This document shows, one piece after another, positions 16,132 to 26,858 of a stretch of 64,000 nucleotides of DNA (position 1 is the stretch's first letter; each line of letters starts with the position of its first letter). This DNA is from Chryseobacterium gleum (lineage in GTDB: Bacteria > Bacteroidota > Bacteroidia > Flavobacteriales_F > PHOS-HE28). Below the pieces are notes generated by a model that ran no database searches, was not told the origin of the DNA, and saw only the letters and a list, made by a program, of their open reading frames with translations. The position numbers were made by a program, and so were the translations under genes. Location: assembly GCA_945872795.1 (NCBI GenBank), contig CAMCAZ010000011.1:1-64000 (forward strand), read 5' to 3'.

Positions 16132-17064
16132 TCAGAAGTATCGGGGTGAGCGGACGCCCTTCACCTTGTTGCCGAACTCGAAACCGATCATGATCTCGTG
16201 GGACCCACCGCTGTAATTACGCAGGGTGGACAGTGGGTAATCGTAGGCATAACCCACGGAGAAGTCGTTGCTGATGTGATATTGGGCCAGTAGACCCACG
16301 GCATCGGTATGGCGGTACATGGCGCCGAGCCAGAACTTCTCGAAGAAGAGGAAGTTGGCACTGAGGTCGAAGCTCACCGGAGCACCTTCCACGGCCTTCA
16401 CCAGGAAGGTGGGCTTGAACTTGTGATAGACCCCGAGGTCGAACACGTATCCGCCGGAAAGCAGGTAGTGGGGCTTCTGCCCGGGCTCGGAGATGAAGGC
16501 GAGGGAATCGGTCTCGAAGAATTCGGTGTTCAGGAGCTTGGGTGCACTGAGGCCGATGTAACCACGGTCACTGTAGTACATCACCCCGAACCCGAACTGG
16601 GGATCGGCCTTGGAATTCACGCTCTGTTGGAACACTTGGTCTCCCGGGTCCAAGGGGTTCAGCGTGCCGAATTCGCCCTGCAGCAGGTTGAGGCCTCCCT
16701 GCAGACCGAAGGCGAGCTTGGAATCACCCATGAAGATGCGGTAGGCCACATCGGCCATGAAGGTGTATTGGGTGACAGGCCCATGGCTGTCGCGCATCAG
16801 CGTCCCTCCGATGGCCAGACTCTCGTGCCACACCGGGGAGTGGATGGTGATGGTCTGCGTGGTGGGTGCACCGTCGAAGCCGACCCACTGGTGACGGCTC
16901 AGGGCCTTGATGCTCACCCGTTCCGCACTGCCAGCATAGGCCGGGTTCAGGGGCAACATGTTGAACATGTACTGGGTGAACTGCGGGTCCTGCTGGGCGA
17001 AGAGCGCGCTGCCCAGCAGCACCGCAAGCGCCGTTCCCTGTATCCGTTGTGCGATGGTCTTCAT
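16132..17064 (-). CDS. PorP/SprF family outer-membrane protein of the type IX system
   Basis: About 310 residues, started at MKTIAQRIQG; an ATG nine bases earlier is possible. A signal peptide ends at ALFAQ, then comes the family signature QQDPQFTQYMFNMLPLNPAY. Barrel-type strands follow, and the protein ends HEIMIGFEFGN to RSPRYF. PorP/SprF proteins sit in the outer membrane. Genes like this usually lie next to cargo with type B sorting domains and are needed for that cargo's secretion or anchoring, as SprF is for SprB. Here it follows the giant type B adhesin by 44 bases, which fits that role closely. Confidence 0.9.
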   Translation of the reverse strand: MKTIAQRIQGTALAVLLGSALFAQQDPQFTQYMFNMLPLNPAYAGSAERVSIKALSRHQWVGFDGAPTTQTITIHSPVWHESLAIGGTLMRDSHGPVTQYTFMADVAYRIFMGDSKLAFGLQGGLNLLQGEFGTLNPLDPGDQVFQQSVNSKADPQFGFGVMYYSDRGYIGLSAPKLLNTEFFETDSLAFISEPGQKPHYLLSGGYVFDLGVYHKFKPTFLVKAVEGAPVSFDLSANFLFFEKFWLGAMYRHTDAVGLLAQYHISNDFSVGYAYDYPLSTLRNYSGGSHEIMIGFEFGNKVKGVRSPRYF

Positions 17065-17108
17065 CGTGTGCATGTATTGGGACTGGTGGTGATCGGCCAG
17101 GGCATGGT

Positions 17109-20100
17109 CTAGCGGCGCAGGTAGATGTAACCGGTGTAGGCCTCGGTGTCATTACCGAGATCCAGGACGTAGTAGTAGGTACTCTCCGGCAGGATGTCAC
17201 CGAACAAGGCCCCCGTCTGGCTCCGACCATCCCAGTCGTTGTTGTAGGGAGCCCGGTCCAGCACCAGATTGCCATAGCGGTTGAAGATCTGGAGCCGGTT
17301 CTGCGGATAGGAGCCGATGTTGGTGATGACCAGCTCATCGTTCACTCCATCACCGTTCGGCGAGAACGCGTTCGGAATAATGATGGTGAGGCAGTCCTTG
17401 ATGGTCACGAGCACGGAGTCCGTGCTCGACGGGCAGGGTCCATTGGTGATCGTCCAGGTGAACCAGTTGTTGCCCAAGGGCAGACCGGTGACCTCGGCCG
17501 CTGCATCGTTCGGCAGGGCGATGTCACCTGCGCCGGCGATGAGCGCCCAGGTTCCGGTGGCGGTGCTCGTGGCGGGTACCGCATCCAAACGGGTGGCGTT
17601 CACGTCCTGGCAGAACTCCTGGTCGTCCCCGGCATCCGCAGGTGGTACGGTGTGATCGAACACGGCGATGGAGACCTCGTCGCTACTGCTTCCGCAGGCA
17701 CCGTTGTCGATGGTCCAGGCGAACACGTTCTCACCGAGGCCCAGACCGCTGATCGCTGTGAAAGGGTCATTGGGTGATGCGATCACGGCCGCACCGCTCA
17801 GCAGGGTCCATGTACCGACCGCGGGGAAGATGGGGCTGGAAGCGAACATCGTCACGGTTTGGGCGATGGGTGTGCAGAGGGCCTGGTCATCTCCGGCCAG
17901 CGCTGCGGGAGCGGTGCCGTCGAAGATGGTGATGACCACATCATCGAAAGTGCTGCCATTGGCACAGGGTCCGTTGTCAACGGACCAGCGCAGGACCACC
18001 TGTCCAACGGAGAGGCCGCTGAGCGTGGCGTTGGGCGCGTTGGGGTCGCTGATGGTGCCCGTGCCGCTGACGAACACCCAGTTGCCCACCGCGGGGAAGG
18101 CCACCGCACTGCCTTGTAGGGTGGTGCTGGTGGTGGGTGTGCACACCTGCTGGTCGGGACCGGCGTTGGCCGAGGCCTGTGTCTCGTCGTAGACCGTGAT
18201 GATCATGTCATCCGACGTGGTCCCGCAAGGCTCGTTGGTGATGGTCCAGCGCAGCACGTTGGTGCCGATGCTGAGGCCGGAAACCGCCGTGGTGGGGCTG
18301 GTCGGATCGTCGAACACGGCCGTTCCGGAGACCACGGTCCAGAGGCCGGTGGCGGGGAACACCACGGCATTCCCGTTCAGGTCCGTGGTGGTGTTCGGCG
18401 TGCACAGGTCCAGATCGGCACCCGCATTGGCCGGTTCACTGTTCCCGTCGAATATGAACACGCTGATGCTGTCGCTGCTCGTTCCGCAGATACCGTTGTC
18501 GATGGTCCACAGGTAGTCATGCTGACCCACTGGCAGACCGAAGACCGCGGTGTTCGGATCGTTCACATTGGCGAAGGTGCCGCTGCCGTTGAGCAGTGTC
18601 CAGGTACCCACACCGGGGAAGACCGCATCGTTGGCATTGAGCACGGCATTGTCCTGCGGCGTGCACCAGCTGATATCGTTGCCGGTGAGCGCATCGGGGG
18701 CTTCGCCATCGAACACGGAGATGGTGACGGTGTCCGTGCTCGCCGGCCCGAATCCGCACTGGCCGTTGTAGATCGTCCACGCCAGCTGATGTACGCCCAC
18801 TGTGAGTCCTGTGACGACACTGGCGGGGTCGTTCGGCGACACCACTACGGCGGGTCCGCTGATCACCGTCCAGGTGCCCACACCCGGGATCTCCGGTGTA
18901 TTTCCGGCAAGGACGGTCTGGTCCGCGGGACTGCACAGCTGCTGGTCGGGACCCGCATCGGCCAAGGGCGCGTTGGGGTTGTACACCAGCACGTTCATCG
19001 TGTCGGTGAGCAGGCCGTTGTTCGGGCAGGGATCCCACTCCAGCGTCCACACGAAGGTGTTCACGCCTGGTGAAAGACCCGTGACCTGGCTGTTGGGGTT
19101 GTTCGGCTGCAGGATATTGCCGGTACCTGCAATGAGCGTCCAGGTTCCTTCTCCCGGCGCAATGGGCTGCTCTCCCTGCAGGGTGACGGCCGTGACGGGC
19201 AGGCAGCTCTCCAGATCGGGACCGGCGTTGGCAGCAGAGGTGGAGTCACTGAAGAGGGTGATGGTGACCTGATCCGCCGAGAGGCTGTTGAGGCAGGGGC
19301 CGTTGTACACCTCCCACTGGAAGATATTCTCACCCGTGCTCAATCCGCTGATCAGTGTTCCCGGATCATTGGGGTCGAGGGGCACGCCGGTACCGCTGAC
19401 AAGCGTCCATGTGCCTTGCGCCGGGAAGATCAGTGCACTGCCCGCCATGAACACGGAGTCCTGTGGTACGCAGAGCTCCTGGTCCAGACCGGCGTTGGCC
19501 AGCAGGTTGTTGGGATCGAAGACGAAGATGCTCACCGAATCCACGGTGGTGACGCAGACACCACTGCTCAGGGTCCAGGTGAGGATGGTCTCCCCCACCT
19601 CCATGCCACTCACCGTGGTGCTGGGGCTGGCGGGATCGGCCACACTGCCACTGCCCTGCACGATGTTCCACGCACCGAACGCTGCCCCCACGGGCGGGGT
19701 GGCGGTGATGGTGGCGCTGTCATCCGGAGAACACAACTCCTGATCGTCACCGGCATCGGCTGGCGGTGCCTGTGCATCGAAGAGGATCAGGGTCACCACA
19801 TCGCTGGTGATGCCGTTCGGGCATGATCCATTGTCCACGGTCCACGAGAAGGTGTTCACGCCGAGGCCCAGGTCGGTGATCTCCGTCAGTGGATCGTTCG
19901 CATCGACGATGGTACCCTGGCCGTTGACCAGTACCCAGGTGCCCTGCGCCGGGAAGGTCACGGGGCTGCCCTGCATGAAGGCATTGGTGACGGGCGTGCA
20001 GATCTGCTGGTTGGGACCGGCCACCGCATCGGGGTTGTTCTCGTCGAACACGAAGATGCTCACGAGATCGGTGGTGAGCGGATCGTTGCACACGCCGTTG

Positions 20101-23100
20101 GTCACCGTCCACAGGAAGAGGTTCTCGCCGATGCTCAGACCGTCCACGGCGGAGTTCGGATCATTGGGGTCGACGATCGTGCCGGTACCGTTCACCAGGG
20201 ACCAGGTGCCCACGGCGGGGAAGATGATCGCACTGCCCTGCAGGTTTGTGCTGATGGTGGTGCCCGTCGGCGTGCACAGTTCCTGATCGGTGCCCGCGTT
20301 CGCAATGGGATTGTTCTGGTCGTAGAGCGTGATGATCAGCTGGTCGCTGGTGATCCCGTTGTCGCACGGACCGTTGCTCACCGTCCAGGCCACCACGGTC
20401 ACGCCGGGGGTCAGGTCGGTGATGGTGGTGCTGGGGTTGTTCGCGTCCGCGATCACGCCCGATCCGCTCACCACGGTCCAGGAGCCGATGGCAGGGAAGG
20501 TCACCGCACTGCCCGTGAGCACAGCCGAACTGACCGGAGTGCAGAACTCCTGATCATCACCGGCCAACGCGTCCGGGTTGTTGCTGTCGAAGATGCGGAT
20601 GCGCACTTCGTCCGTGGTGATCCCGCTCGCGCATGGCCCATTGGACACCGTCCACAGGAACACGCTCTCGCCGATGGCGATGTCGAACACCGTGGTGTTG
20701 GGGTCATTGGGGTCGGCGATGGTGCCGGTGCCGCTCACCAGGGTCCAGGTGCCCACGGCGGGGAAGATCACCGCGCTGCCTTCAAGCTGGGTGGTGAAGA
20801 GATTGGCGGTGCACTGTTCCTGATCCTCGCCGGCATCGGCCACCGGGTTGTTCGGGTCGAAGACGAACACGCTCATCTGGTCCACACCGGCGCCGCTTTC
20901 GCAGGGACCATTGTCCACCGTCCACTGGAAGATGTTCTCACCGATGCCAGGGTTCAGGACGAAGGAGTTGGGGTCGTTGGCATCCACCAGTGTACCGGAT
21001 CCGCTCACCAGCGTCCACGTTCCCACTGCGGGGAAGATCACTGCACTGCCCTCCAACTGGGTGGCACTGGATGGGAAGCAGAGTTCGCGATCGGGACCAG
21101 CATTGGCGTTGTTGTTGCCCTGGTCGAAGAGGAGGATGCTCACTTCATCCGTGGTGACCCCGTTGGCACAGGGACCATTGCTCACTGTCCAGGCGAAGAT
21201 GTTCTCCCCCACTCCCAGATCGGTGACCGTGGTGGTAGCCGCGTTCGGCGAGGAGATGGTGCCCTGGCCGCTCACCAAGGTCCAGGTCCCCGTCGCCGGG
21301 AAGATCAACGCACTGCCCGTGAGGGTGGTGATGGTGTTCGGCGTGCACAGCTCCTGATCGGCACCGGCAGCGGCCACAGGGTTGCTTTCATCAAAGACGA
21401 TGAGGCTCACCTGATCGGTGGTCAGCGGATCGGCGCAGGGACCGTTCTGCACGGTCCAAGCGAACACGTTCACGCCCACGGGAAGACCGGTGATGCTGGT
21501 GTTCGGGTCGTTGGGGTCCGTGATGGTACCGCCGCCGCTCACCAGGGTCCACGTACCCAAGGCGGGGACGGTCACCGCACTTCCCTGCATGGTGGTGCTG
21601 GTGTTCGGCGTGCACAGCTCCTGATCGGCACCGGCATCGGCCGGCGCGTTGTTCTCGTCGAAGAGGAGGATGCTCACCAGGTCCTCCGTGATGCCGTTGT
21701 CACAAGGTCCGTTCTCCACCGTGTAGCGGAAGGTGTTCACGCCCACACCCAGACCGGTGACCGTGGTATTGGGGTCATTGGGATCGGTGATGGTGCCCTG
21801 ACCGCTCACCAGTTCCCATTGTGAAGTGGCCGGGAAGATCACAGGGCTTCCAGTGAGCGAGGTGGAGCTCACCTGCGTGCAGAACTCCTGGTCCGCTCCA
21901 GCGTCAGCCACGGGATTGCTGGCATCAAAAACGAACACGCTCACCCGGTCGCTGGTGATTCCGTTCGCGCAAGGACCGTTGCTCACCGTCCACTGGAAGA
22001 TGTTCTCTCCCACACCCAGTCCAGTGATCACGGTGATGGAGGCGGTGGGATCGGTGATCGTACCCTGTCCGCTGATCAACACCCACTGGCCGGTGGCCGG
22101 GGAGGTCACGAGGCTGCCCAGCAAGTTGGTGCTGCTCTCGGGGGTGCACAGCTCTTCATCCGGTCCGGCGTTGGCCACTGCATTGTTCGCTGAGAACACC
22201 AGTACCCGAACTTGGTCCGTCGTGGTACCGCATGGTCCGTTGTCGATGGTCCAGGCGAACACGTTGATCCCCACCGGCAATCCGGTGATCGCACTGTTCG
22301 GACTGTTCGGGGACACGATGGTTCCACCGCCGCTCACCACGGTCCAGGTGCCCACGGCACTGGCCACGGGGCTATTGGCCGCCATGGAGATGCTGCTCAC
22401 CGGCGTGCAGATCTCCTGATCGGGACCAGCGTTGGCCACGGGTGCATCGAGGTCGAACACAAAGATGGTCACCTCGTCCTGCGTGATCGGGTTGGTGCAC
22501 GCACCGTTGTTCACCTGCCAGCGGAAGACGTTCGCACCCAAGGCAAGGCCGCTCACTGCGGTCGTCGATGCGGTCGGATTGGCGATGGTGCCACTGCCGC
22601 TCACCAGGGTCCAGGTGCCCACGGCAGGCACGATCAACGCGCTGCCTTGGAGCGTGGTGCTGGTGGTGGGCGTGCACAATTCCTGGTCCGCACCGGCGGC
22701 GGCCACCGGGTTGTTCGGATCATAGACCAGGATGGTCACCTGGTCGGTGGTGATGCCGCAGGCGCCGTTGTTGATGCTCCAGCGCAGGATATTCACGCCG
22801 ATGCTCAGTCCGCTCACCGTGGCCGTTGGCGATGCCACATCGCTGAAGGTGGCGGTTCCCTGCACCACCGACCATGACCCCGTGGCCAGGCCGCTCGCAG
22901 GAGTGGCGTTCATCACGGCCGTGCTGCTCGTTCCGCAGAGGCTCTGGTCCGTTCCGGCATCAGCGGCCTGCGCGTTACCGTTGAACAGTTCGACGTTCAC
23001 CACATCGCTGGTCACGCCATTGGGGCACACGCCATTGTTCACGGTCCAGGCGAACTGGTTGGTGCCCAGCCCGAGGGCGGTGATGGTGGTGTTGGGATCG

Positions 23101-26100
23101 TTGATGGTGGTGATGGTGCCCGAGCCGCTCACCACGGTCCACACACCCGAGGCCGGGAAGGCCACCGCGCTGCCGCTCATGGTGGTGCTGGAGAGCGGTG
23201 TGCAGAAGCTCTGATCCGCACCCGCATCAGCCGAAGGGTTGTTCGGATCATAGATGAACACGCTCATCTGGTCCGTGGTGATGCCGTTGGCGCAGGGGCC
23301 GTTGTTCACCGTCCACTGGAAGATGCTCTGACCCACACCCAGTCCAGTGACCGTGGTGTTCGGACCGGTGGGGTCGGTGATGGTACCGGTACCGCTCACC
23401 AAGGTCCACTGTCCGCTTGCAGGCACGGTGATCGTGCTGCCGGCCATGGTGATGGTGCCGTTGGTGGTGCATAGTGAAACATCGGGACCGGCGTTGGCCA
23501 CCGGGTTTCCGGCATCGAACACCAGCACACGGACCACATCGTCCGTCACACCGGCCGGGCAGGGACCGTTGCTCACCGTCCAGCGGAATTCATTGATGCC
23601 CACACCCATGGTGTTGATCTGCGTGGTGGGGCTGTTGGGGCTGACAATGGTGCCACTGCCGCTCACCACGGTCCAGGCACCCACGGCAGGGAAGGTCACC
23701 GCACTGGCGGCCATGGTCACCACGTTGGGCGCCACCGGCACACAGATGCTCTGGTCCGGCCCGGCGGTGGCCGCCGCATTGTTCGGATCGAAGAGCACGA
23801 TGCTCACCTCATCACTTGAACTGCCGCAGGGCCCATTGTTCACGGACCAACGGAACACGTTCACCCCCACACCGAGGTCGGTGACGGAAGCGGCCGCGTT
23901 GCCGGCATCCACAATGGTGCCCTGACCGCTCACCAGGGTCCAGGTGCCCACGGCGGGCGAGGCCACTGCATTACCGGACAGATTTGTGTTGGAGGTTCCG
24001 CAGAGCTGCTGATCAGTCCCTGCGTTGGCCGCAGCCGTGGCGGGATCGAACAGCCGGACCCGTACCTCATCCGAGGTGACCGCACCGGGGCAGGCACCGT
24101 TGGCAAGGGTCCAGCGATAGATGTTGCTTCCCAATGACATGCCGCTCACCGTCGTGGTGGGACTGCTGGCATCGGCGAAGGTTCCGGTTCCGCTGATGAC
24201 CGTCCACACACCCGTTCCCGGTGCCGTGGCAGTATTAGCCTCGAGGGTCCCGCTGGTGACCGGTGCGCAGAGGTCCTGGTCCGGACCCGCAGCGGCAACG
24301 GCAGCATTGCGATCGAAGACGCGGATGGTCACGTCATCGGTCGTGGTGGGTGGCGTGCAGGGACCATTGTTGATGGTCCAGCGCAATACCGTCACACCCA
24401 CAGGGATGTTGGTGATGGTGGTGTTTGGGCTGTTGGCCGTGGTGATGGTGCCACCGCCGGAAACGATGGTCCAGACACCGGTGGCAGGAGGCGTGGAGGC
24501 GTTCGCCGCCATGGTGGCCGTGGCGAAACCCGTGGCACCCACGCTGCAGAGGTCCTGGTCGGGACCTGCAACAGCAGCGGCAGTGGTCACATCAAAGCGG
24601 GTGATGGTCACCTGGTCGGTGGTCACACCGTTGGCACAGGGGCCGTTGTTCAGGGTCCACTGGAACACGTTGGCTCCCACCCCGAGGCCGGTGACGCCGC
24701 TCGATGGGGTGGTGGGACTGGTGATGGTACCCGTGCCGCTGACCAGGGTCCACTGACCGGTGGCCGGGGCAAGAGGAGCATTGCCGGCCAGCGTGCCCGT
24801 GGTGGCGCACACCTGTTGGTCGGCACCGGCGTTGGCGGCCGGACTGGCTGCATTGAAGAGCGTGATGTTCACCTCATCCTGCGTGTTGGGCGGTGTGCAG
24901 GGGCCGTTCGTGATGGTCCAGCGGAAGGTGTTCACCCCCACGGAAAGTCCGCTCACCGAGGTGTTGCGCAGCGTGGCGTTCGCAAAGGTTCCCGTGCCGT
25001 TCACCACGGTCCAAAGACCCGTGGCGGGGAAGGTCACCGCGTTACCGGCGAGGGTCGCCACGCTGGTGGGCTGGCAGAGCTGCTGATCGGGCCCGGCAGC
25101 GGCCGCAGGCTGTGTGTTGCTGAACAGGAAGATGGTCACCTGGTCGCTCGTGGGAGGCGTGCAGGCTCCGTTGTCGATCGTCCATCGGAAGGTGTTGGCC
25201 CCCACGGAAAGTCCGCTCACCGAGGTGGTGGGACTGTTCGAATTGGCGATGGTGCCGGTACCGTTCACCAGTGTCCAAGTACCGATGGCGGGTGTGGTGG
25301 CCACGTTGGCCGCGAGGGTCGCAGTGGCGGTGGGTTGGCAGAACGACTGATCGGGGCCTGCGTTGGCGGCGGGCTGCGACGGGTTGAAGGCGTTGATGGT
25401 CACATCATCGCTGGTGGTGCCGCAGGTCAGGTAGTTGACCGTCCAGCGGAACACGTTCGCTCCCGTGCCCAGTCCGCTCACGCCTGAAGTGGGACTGTTG
25501 GCATTGGCGAATACACCGCTGCCGCTCACCACGGTCCAGGTGCCCTGCACCTGTGGGAAGGGAAGTACACCGGCCATCGTGCTCGTGAAGCCGCACACAC
25601 TTTGGTCGGGCCCTGCGTTCGCCGGAGTAAAGGGCGGCGTCACCTGCACCACGAATCCGAAGTTGTTGACCCCGTTGAGCGCACAGGCATTATCGGCCAC
25701 GTTCACGGAGAAAAGGTTCTGGCCGATGTTCGCTGCCGTGGGGGTCCAGCAGAAAGTACCCACCGGCAAAGCGCCGCTCGTGGTGTTGAAAGTGGCGCCT
25801 GGGATCCCGCTGTTCCAGGTCATCGTCACGGTCTGGCCGGCATCCGCATCGGCACTGTTCACATTGAAGCAGAAGGATTCACCCGCACAGACGTTGAAGA
25901 TGTATTGGTTGGTCCCGTTCACCCCGCTGACAGAAGGCAGGTTGTTCGTACAGGCAATGATGGCGAACTGCACGTCGCGCAGGTAGGTTCCGATCTGCAA
26001 CCCATTGCGCCATTCGCGCACACGTACCGTCACCACGCTGAACTGCTGGATGCTCGGAACGAAGGTGATGGTGCCGGTCACGGGATTGATCTGGACCGCA

Positions 26101-26858
26101 TTCGCACCACCGGCGGTCACCACCGGCTGGAGGAAGGAGTAACCGGGGCTATAAGGAATGGAAGAACCATTGGCGCCCAGTGCAGGCGCGAGCTCGAAGG
26201 AGAGCGAGTCACCATCCACGTCGTTGAACCCGTGGTTGTAGCTCACGCTCTGACCCACACAAGCGAAAGGCGTGGGATCATTGAGGTAGCGGGGGGAATT
26301 GTTGCAGGGCGTCAACGTGTTGTTGAGCAACGCAGTGAGGTAGAGGTTGCGCGAACCGGGGTTGTTCAGCGTTGTGATGGCGTTGTTGCGGCAGCACAGG
26401 TCCCAGTCAATGATCCAGTCAGTACCACAGCCTGCCCAAGCGCTCAGGTTCACCACAGCGCTGTAGCGGTAACGTTGGATGCCGTAGTCACCATTGGAAT
26501 TGGAACAGCGGTCAACAGCCGTGAGGCAGATCGGGGTCACCGTCTCCACCCCGTCCAGCCCGAAGCAGGCGTTCACCGTGGCGCTGCACTGGGTGCTGCG
26601 GAGCCTGAACTGTCGGCCGTTGCTGCAGTTGGTGGGCGCCGCCACACCGTTGCAGTCGCGGTAGAAGTTCAGCCGCACCCGATAGAGGTTCGGACCCACG
26701 CATTCGTAGGTGAGCTCCCCGCCCATGGCGTGTGTGGCCCGCGCCTCGCTCTGCCATAGCAGGAAGGCCGCCGCCACGGGGAGCAGGGTGCGAAGGGAGG
26801 TGATCAATACGGTGCCCAATTGGCGTACCGCAAGCGAAAGGCGTCGTTGTTCTGCCAT
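17109..26858 (-). CDS. Giant SprB-like adhesin with 31 PKD-like repeats and type B sorting domain
   Basis: About 3,249 residues, started at MAEQRRLSLAVRQ because a long signal peptide follows (LLPVAAAFLLWQSEARA). Residues about 45-430 form a conserved head (THAMGGELTYECVGPNLYRV, RDCNG, DWDLCCRNN). Then come 31 repeats of about 88 residues. Each starts like ANAGPDQELCTP and contains TGTWTVVSGTGTI, a GLGVGENVFRWTV stretch and NGPC. The last about 85 residues are the gliding-motility-associated type B domain (IIIPNAFSPNGDGVNDELVI, FNRYGNLVLD, GYIYLRR). By family this is a type IX-secreted, surface-exposed filamentous adhesin. Whether it serves gliding or only attachment cannot be told. It heads an operon with PorP/SprF and the OmpA protein. 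Confidence 0.9.
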   Translation of the reverse strand: MAEQRRLSLAVRQLGTVLITSLRTLLPVAAAFLLWQSEARATHAMGGELTYECVGPNLYRVRLNFYRDCNGVAAPTNCSNGRQFRLRSTQCSATVNACFGLDGVETVTPICLTAVDRCSNSNGDYGIQRYRYSAVVNLSAWAGCGTDWIIDWDLCCRNNAITTLNNPGSRNLYLTALLNNTLTPCNNSPRYLNDPTPFACVGQSVSYNHGFNDVDGDSLSFELAPALGANGSSIPYSPGYSFLQPVVTAGGANAVQINPVTGTITFVPSIQQFSVVTVRVREWRNGLQIGTYLRDVQFAIIACTNNLPSVSGVNGTNQYIFNVCAGESFCFNVNSADADAGQTVTMTWNSGIPGATFNTTSGALPVGTFCWTPTAANIGQNLFSVNVADNACALNGVNNFGFVVQVTPPFTPANAGPDQSVCGFTSTMAGVLPFPQVQGTWTVVSGSGVFANANSPTSGVSGLGTGANVFRWTVNYLTCGTTSDDVTINAFNPSQPAANAGPDQSFCQPTATATLAANVATTPAIGTWTLVNGTGTIANSNSPTTSVSGLSVGANTFRWTIDNGACTPPTSDQVTIFLFSNTQPAAAAGPDQQLCQPTSVATLAGNAVTFPATGLWTVVNGTGTFANATLRNTSVSGLSVGVNTFRWTITNGPCTPPNTQDEVNITLFNAASPAANAGADQQVCATTGTLAGNAPLAPATGQWTLVSGTGTITSPTTPSSGVTGLGVGANVFQWTLNNGPCANGVTTDQVTITRFDVTTAAAVAGPDQDLCSVGATGFATATMAANASTPPATGVWTIVSGGGTITTANSPNTTITNIPVGVTVLRWTINNGPCTPPTTTDDVTIRVFDRNAAVAAAGPDQDLCAPVTSGTLEANTATAPGTGVWTVISGTGTFADASSPTTTVSGMSLGSNIYRWTLANGACPGAVTSDEVRVRLFDPATAAANAGTDQQLCGTSNTNLSGNAVASPAVGTWTLVSGQGTIVDAGNAAASVTDLGVGVNVFRWSVNNGPCGSSSDEVSIVLFDPNNAAATAGPDQSICVPVAPNVVTMAASAVTFPAVGAWTVVSGSGTIVSPNSPTTQINTMGVGINEFRWTVSNGPCPAGVTDDVVRVLVFDAGNPVANAGPDVSLCTTNGTITMAGSTITVPASGQWTLVSGTGTITDPTGPNTTVTGLGVGQSIFQWTVNNGPCANGITTDQMSVFIYDPNNPSADAGADQSFCTPLSSTTMSGSAVAFPASGVWTVVSGSGTITTINDPNTTITALGLGTNQFAWTVNNGVCPNGVTSDVVNVELFNGNAQAADAGTDQSLCGTSSTAVMNATPASGLATGSWSVVQGTATFSDVASPTATVSGLSIGVNILRWSINNGACGITTDQVTILVYDPNNPVAAAGADQELCTPTTSTTLQGSALIVPAVGTWTLVSGSGTIANPTASTTAVSGLALGANVFRWQVNNGACTNPITQDEVTIFVFDLDAPVANAGPDQEICTPVSSISMAANSPVASAVGTWTVVSGGGTIVSPNSPNSAITGLPVGINVFAWTIDNGPCGTTTDQVRVLVFSANNAVANAGPDEELCTPESSTNLLGSLVTSPATGQWVLISGQGTITDPTASITVITGLGVGENIFQWTVSNGPCANGITSDRVSVFVFDASNPVADAGADQEFCTQVSSTSLTGSPVIFPATSQWELVSGQGTITDPNDPNTTVTGLGVGVNTFRYTVENGPCDNGITEDLVSILLFDENNAPADAGADQELCTPNTSTTMQGSAVTVPALGTWTLVSGGGTITDPNDPNTSITGLPVGVNVFAWTVQNGPCADPLTTDQVSLIVFDESNPVAAAGADQELCTPNTITTLTGSALIFPATGTWTLVSGQGTISSPNAATTTVTDLGVGENIFAWTVSNGPCANGVTTDEVSILLFDQGNNNANAGPDRELCFPSSATQLEGSAVIFPAVGTWTLVSGSGTLVDANDPNSFVLNPGIGENIFQWTVDNGPCESGAGVDQMSVFVFDPNNPVADAGEDQEQCTANLFTTQLEGSAVIFPAVGTWTLVSGTGTIADPNDPNTTVFDIAIGESVFLWTVSNGPCASGITTDEVRIRIFDSNNPDALAGDDQEFCTPVSSAVLTGSAVTFPAIGSWTVVSGSGVIADANNPSTTITDLTPGVTVVAWTVSNGPCDNGITSDQLIITLYDQNNPIANAGTDQELCTPTGTTISTNLQGSAIIFPAVGTWSLVNGTGTIVDPNDPNSAVDGLSIGENLFLWTVTNGVCNDPLTTDLVSIFVFDENNPDAVAGPNQQICTPVTNAFMQGSPVTFPAQGTWVLVNGQGTIVDANDPLTEITDLGLGVNTFSWTVDNGSCPNGITSDVVTLILFDAQAPPADAGDDQELCSPDDSATITATPPVGAAFGAWNIVQGSGSVADPASPSTTVSGMEVGETILTWTLSSGVCVTTVDSVSIFVFDPNNLLANAGLDQELCVPQDSVFMAGSALIFPAQGTWTLVSGTGVPLDPNDPGTLISGLSTGENIFQWEVYNGPCLNSLSADQVTITLFSDSTSAANAGPDLESCLPVTAVTLQGEQPIAPGEGTWTLIAGTGNILQPNNPNSQVTGLSPGVNTFVWTLEWDPCPNNGLLTDTMNVLVYNPNAPLADAGPDQQLCSPADQTVLAGNTPEIPGVGTWTVISGPAVVVSPNDPASVVTGLTVGVHQLAWTIYNGQCGFGPASTDTVTISVFDGEAPDALTGNDISWCTPQDNAVLNANDAVFPGVGTWTLLNGSGTFANVNDPNTAVFGLPVGQHDYLWTIDNGICGTSSDSISVFIFDGNSEPANAGADLDLCTPNTTTDLNGNAVVFPATGLWTVVSGTAVFDDPTSPTTAVSGLSIGTNVLRWTITNEPCGTTSDDMIITVYDETQASANAGPDQQVCTPTTSTTLQGSAVAFPAVGNWVFVSGTGTISDPNAPNATLSGLSVGQVVLRWSVDNGPCANGSTFDDVVITIFDGTAPAALAGDDQALCTPIAQTVTMFASSPIFPAVGTWTLLSGAAVIASPNDPFTAISGLGLGENVFAWTIDNGACGSSSDEVSIAVFDHTVPPADAGDDQEFCQDVNATRLDAVPATSTATGTWALIAGAGDIALPNDAAAEVTGLPLGNNWFTWTITNGPCPSSTDSVLVTIKDCLTIIIPNAFSPNGDGVNDELVITNIGSYPQNRLQIFNRYGNLVLDRAPYNNDWDGRSQTGALFGDILPESTYYYVLDLGNDTEAYTGYIYLRR
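17410..25625 (-). repeat. 31-unit PKD-like coding repeat array
   Basis: Thirty-one diverged units of roughly 265 bp, counted from the successive AGPDQ/AGADQ/AGDDQ-type openings in the protein. Units share a layout but differ more than the six repeats at 1.7-2.5 kb, which suggests an older array. Boundaries are approximate. Confidence 0.85.

Noticed and set aside
13823-16216. 797-codon open frame on the plus strand
   Set aside because: Antisense to the OmpA-family gene; same kind of shadow.
17410-25625. Repeats that could suggest a non-coding satellite
   Set aside because: One uninterrupted reading frame with conserved PKD-like units and a type B end.
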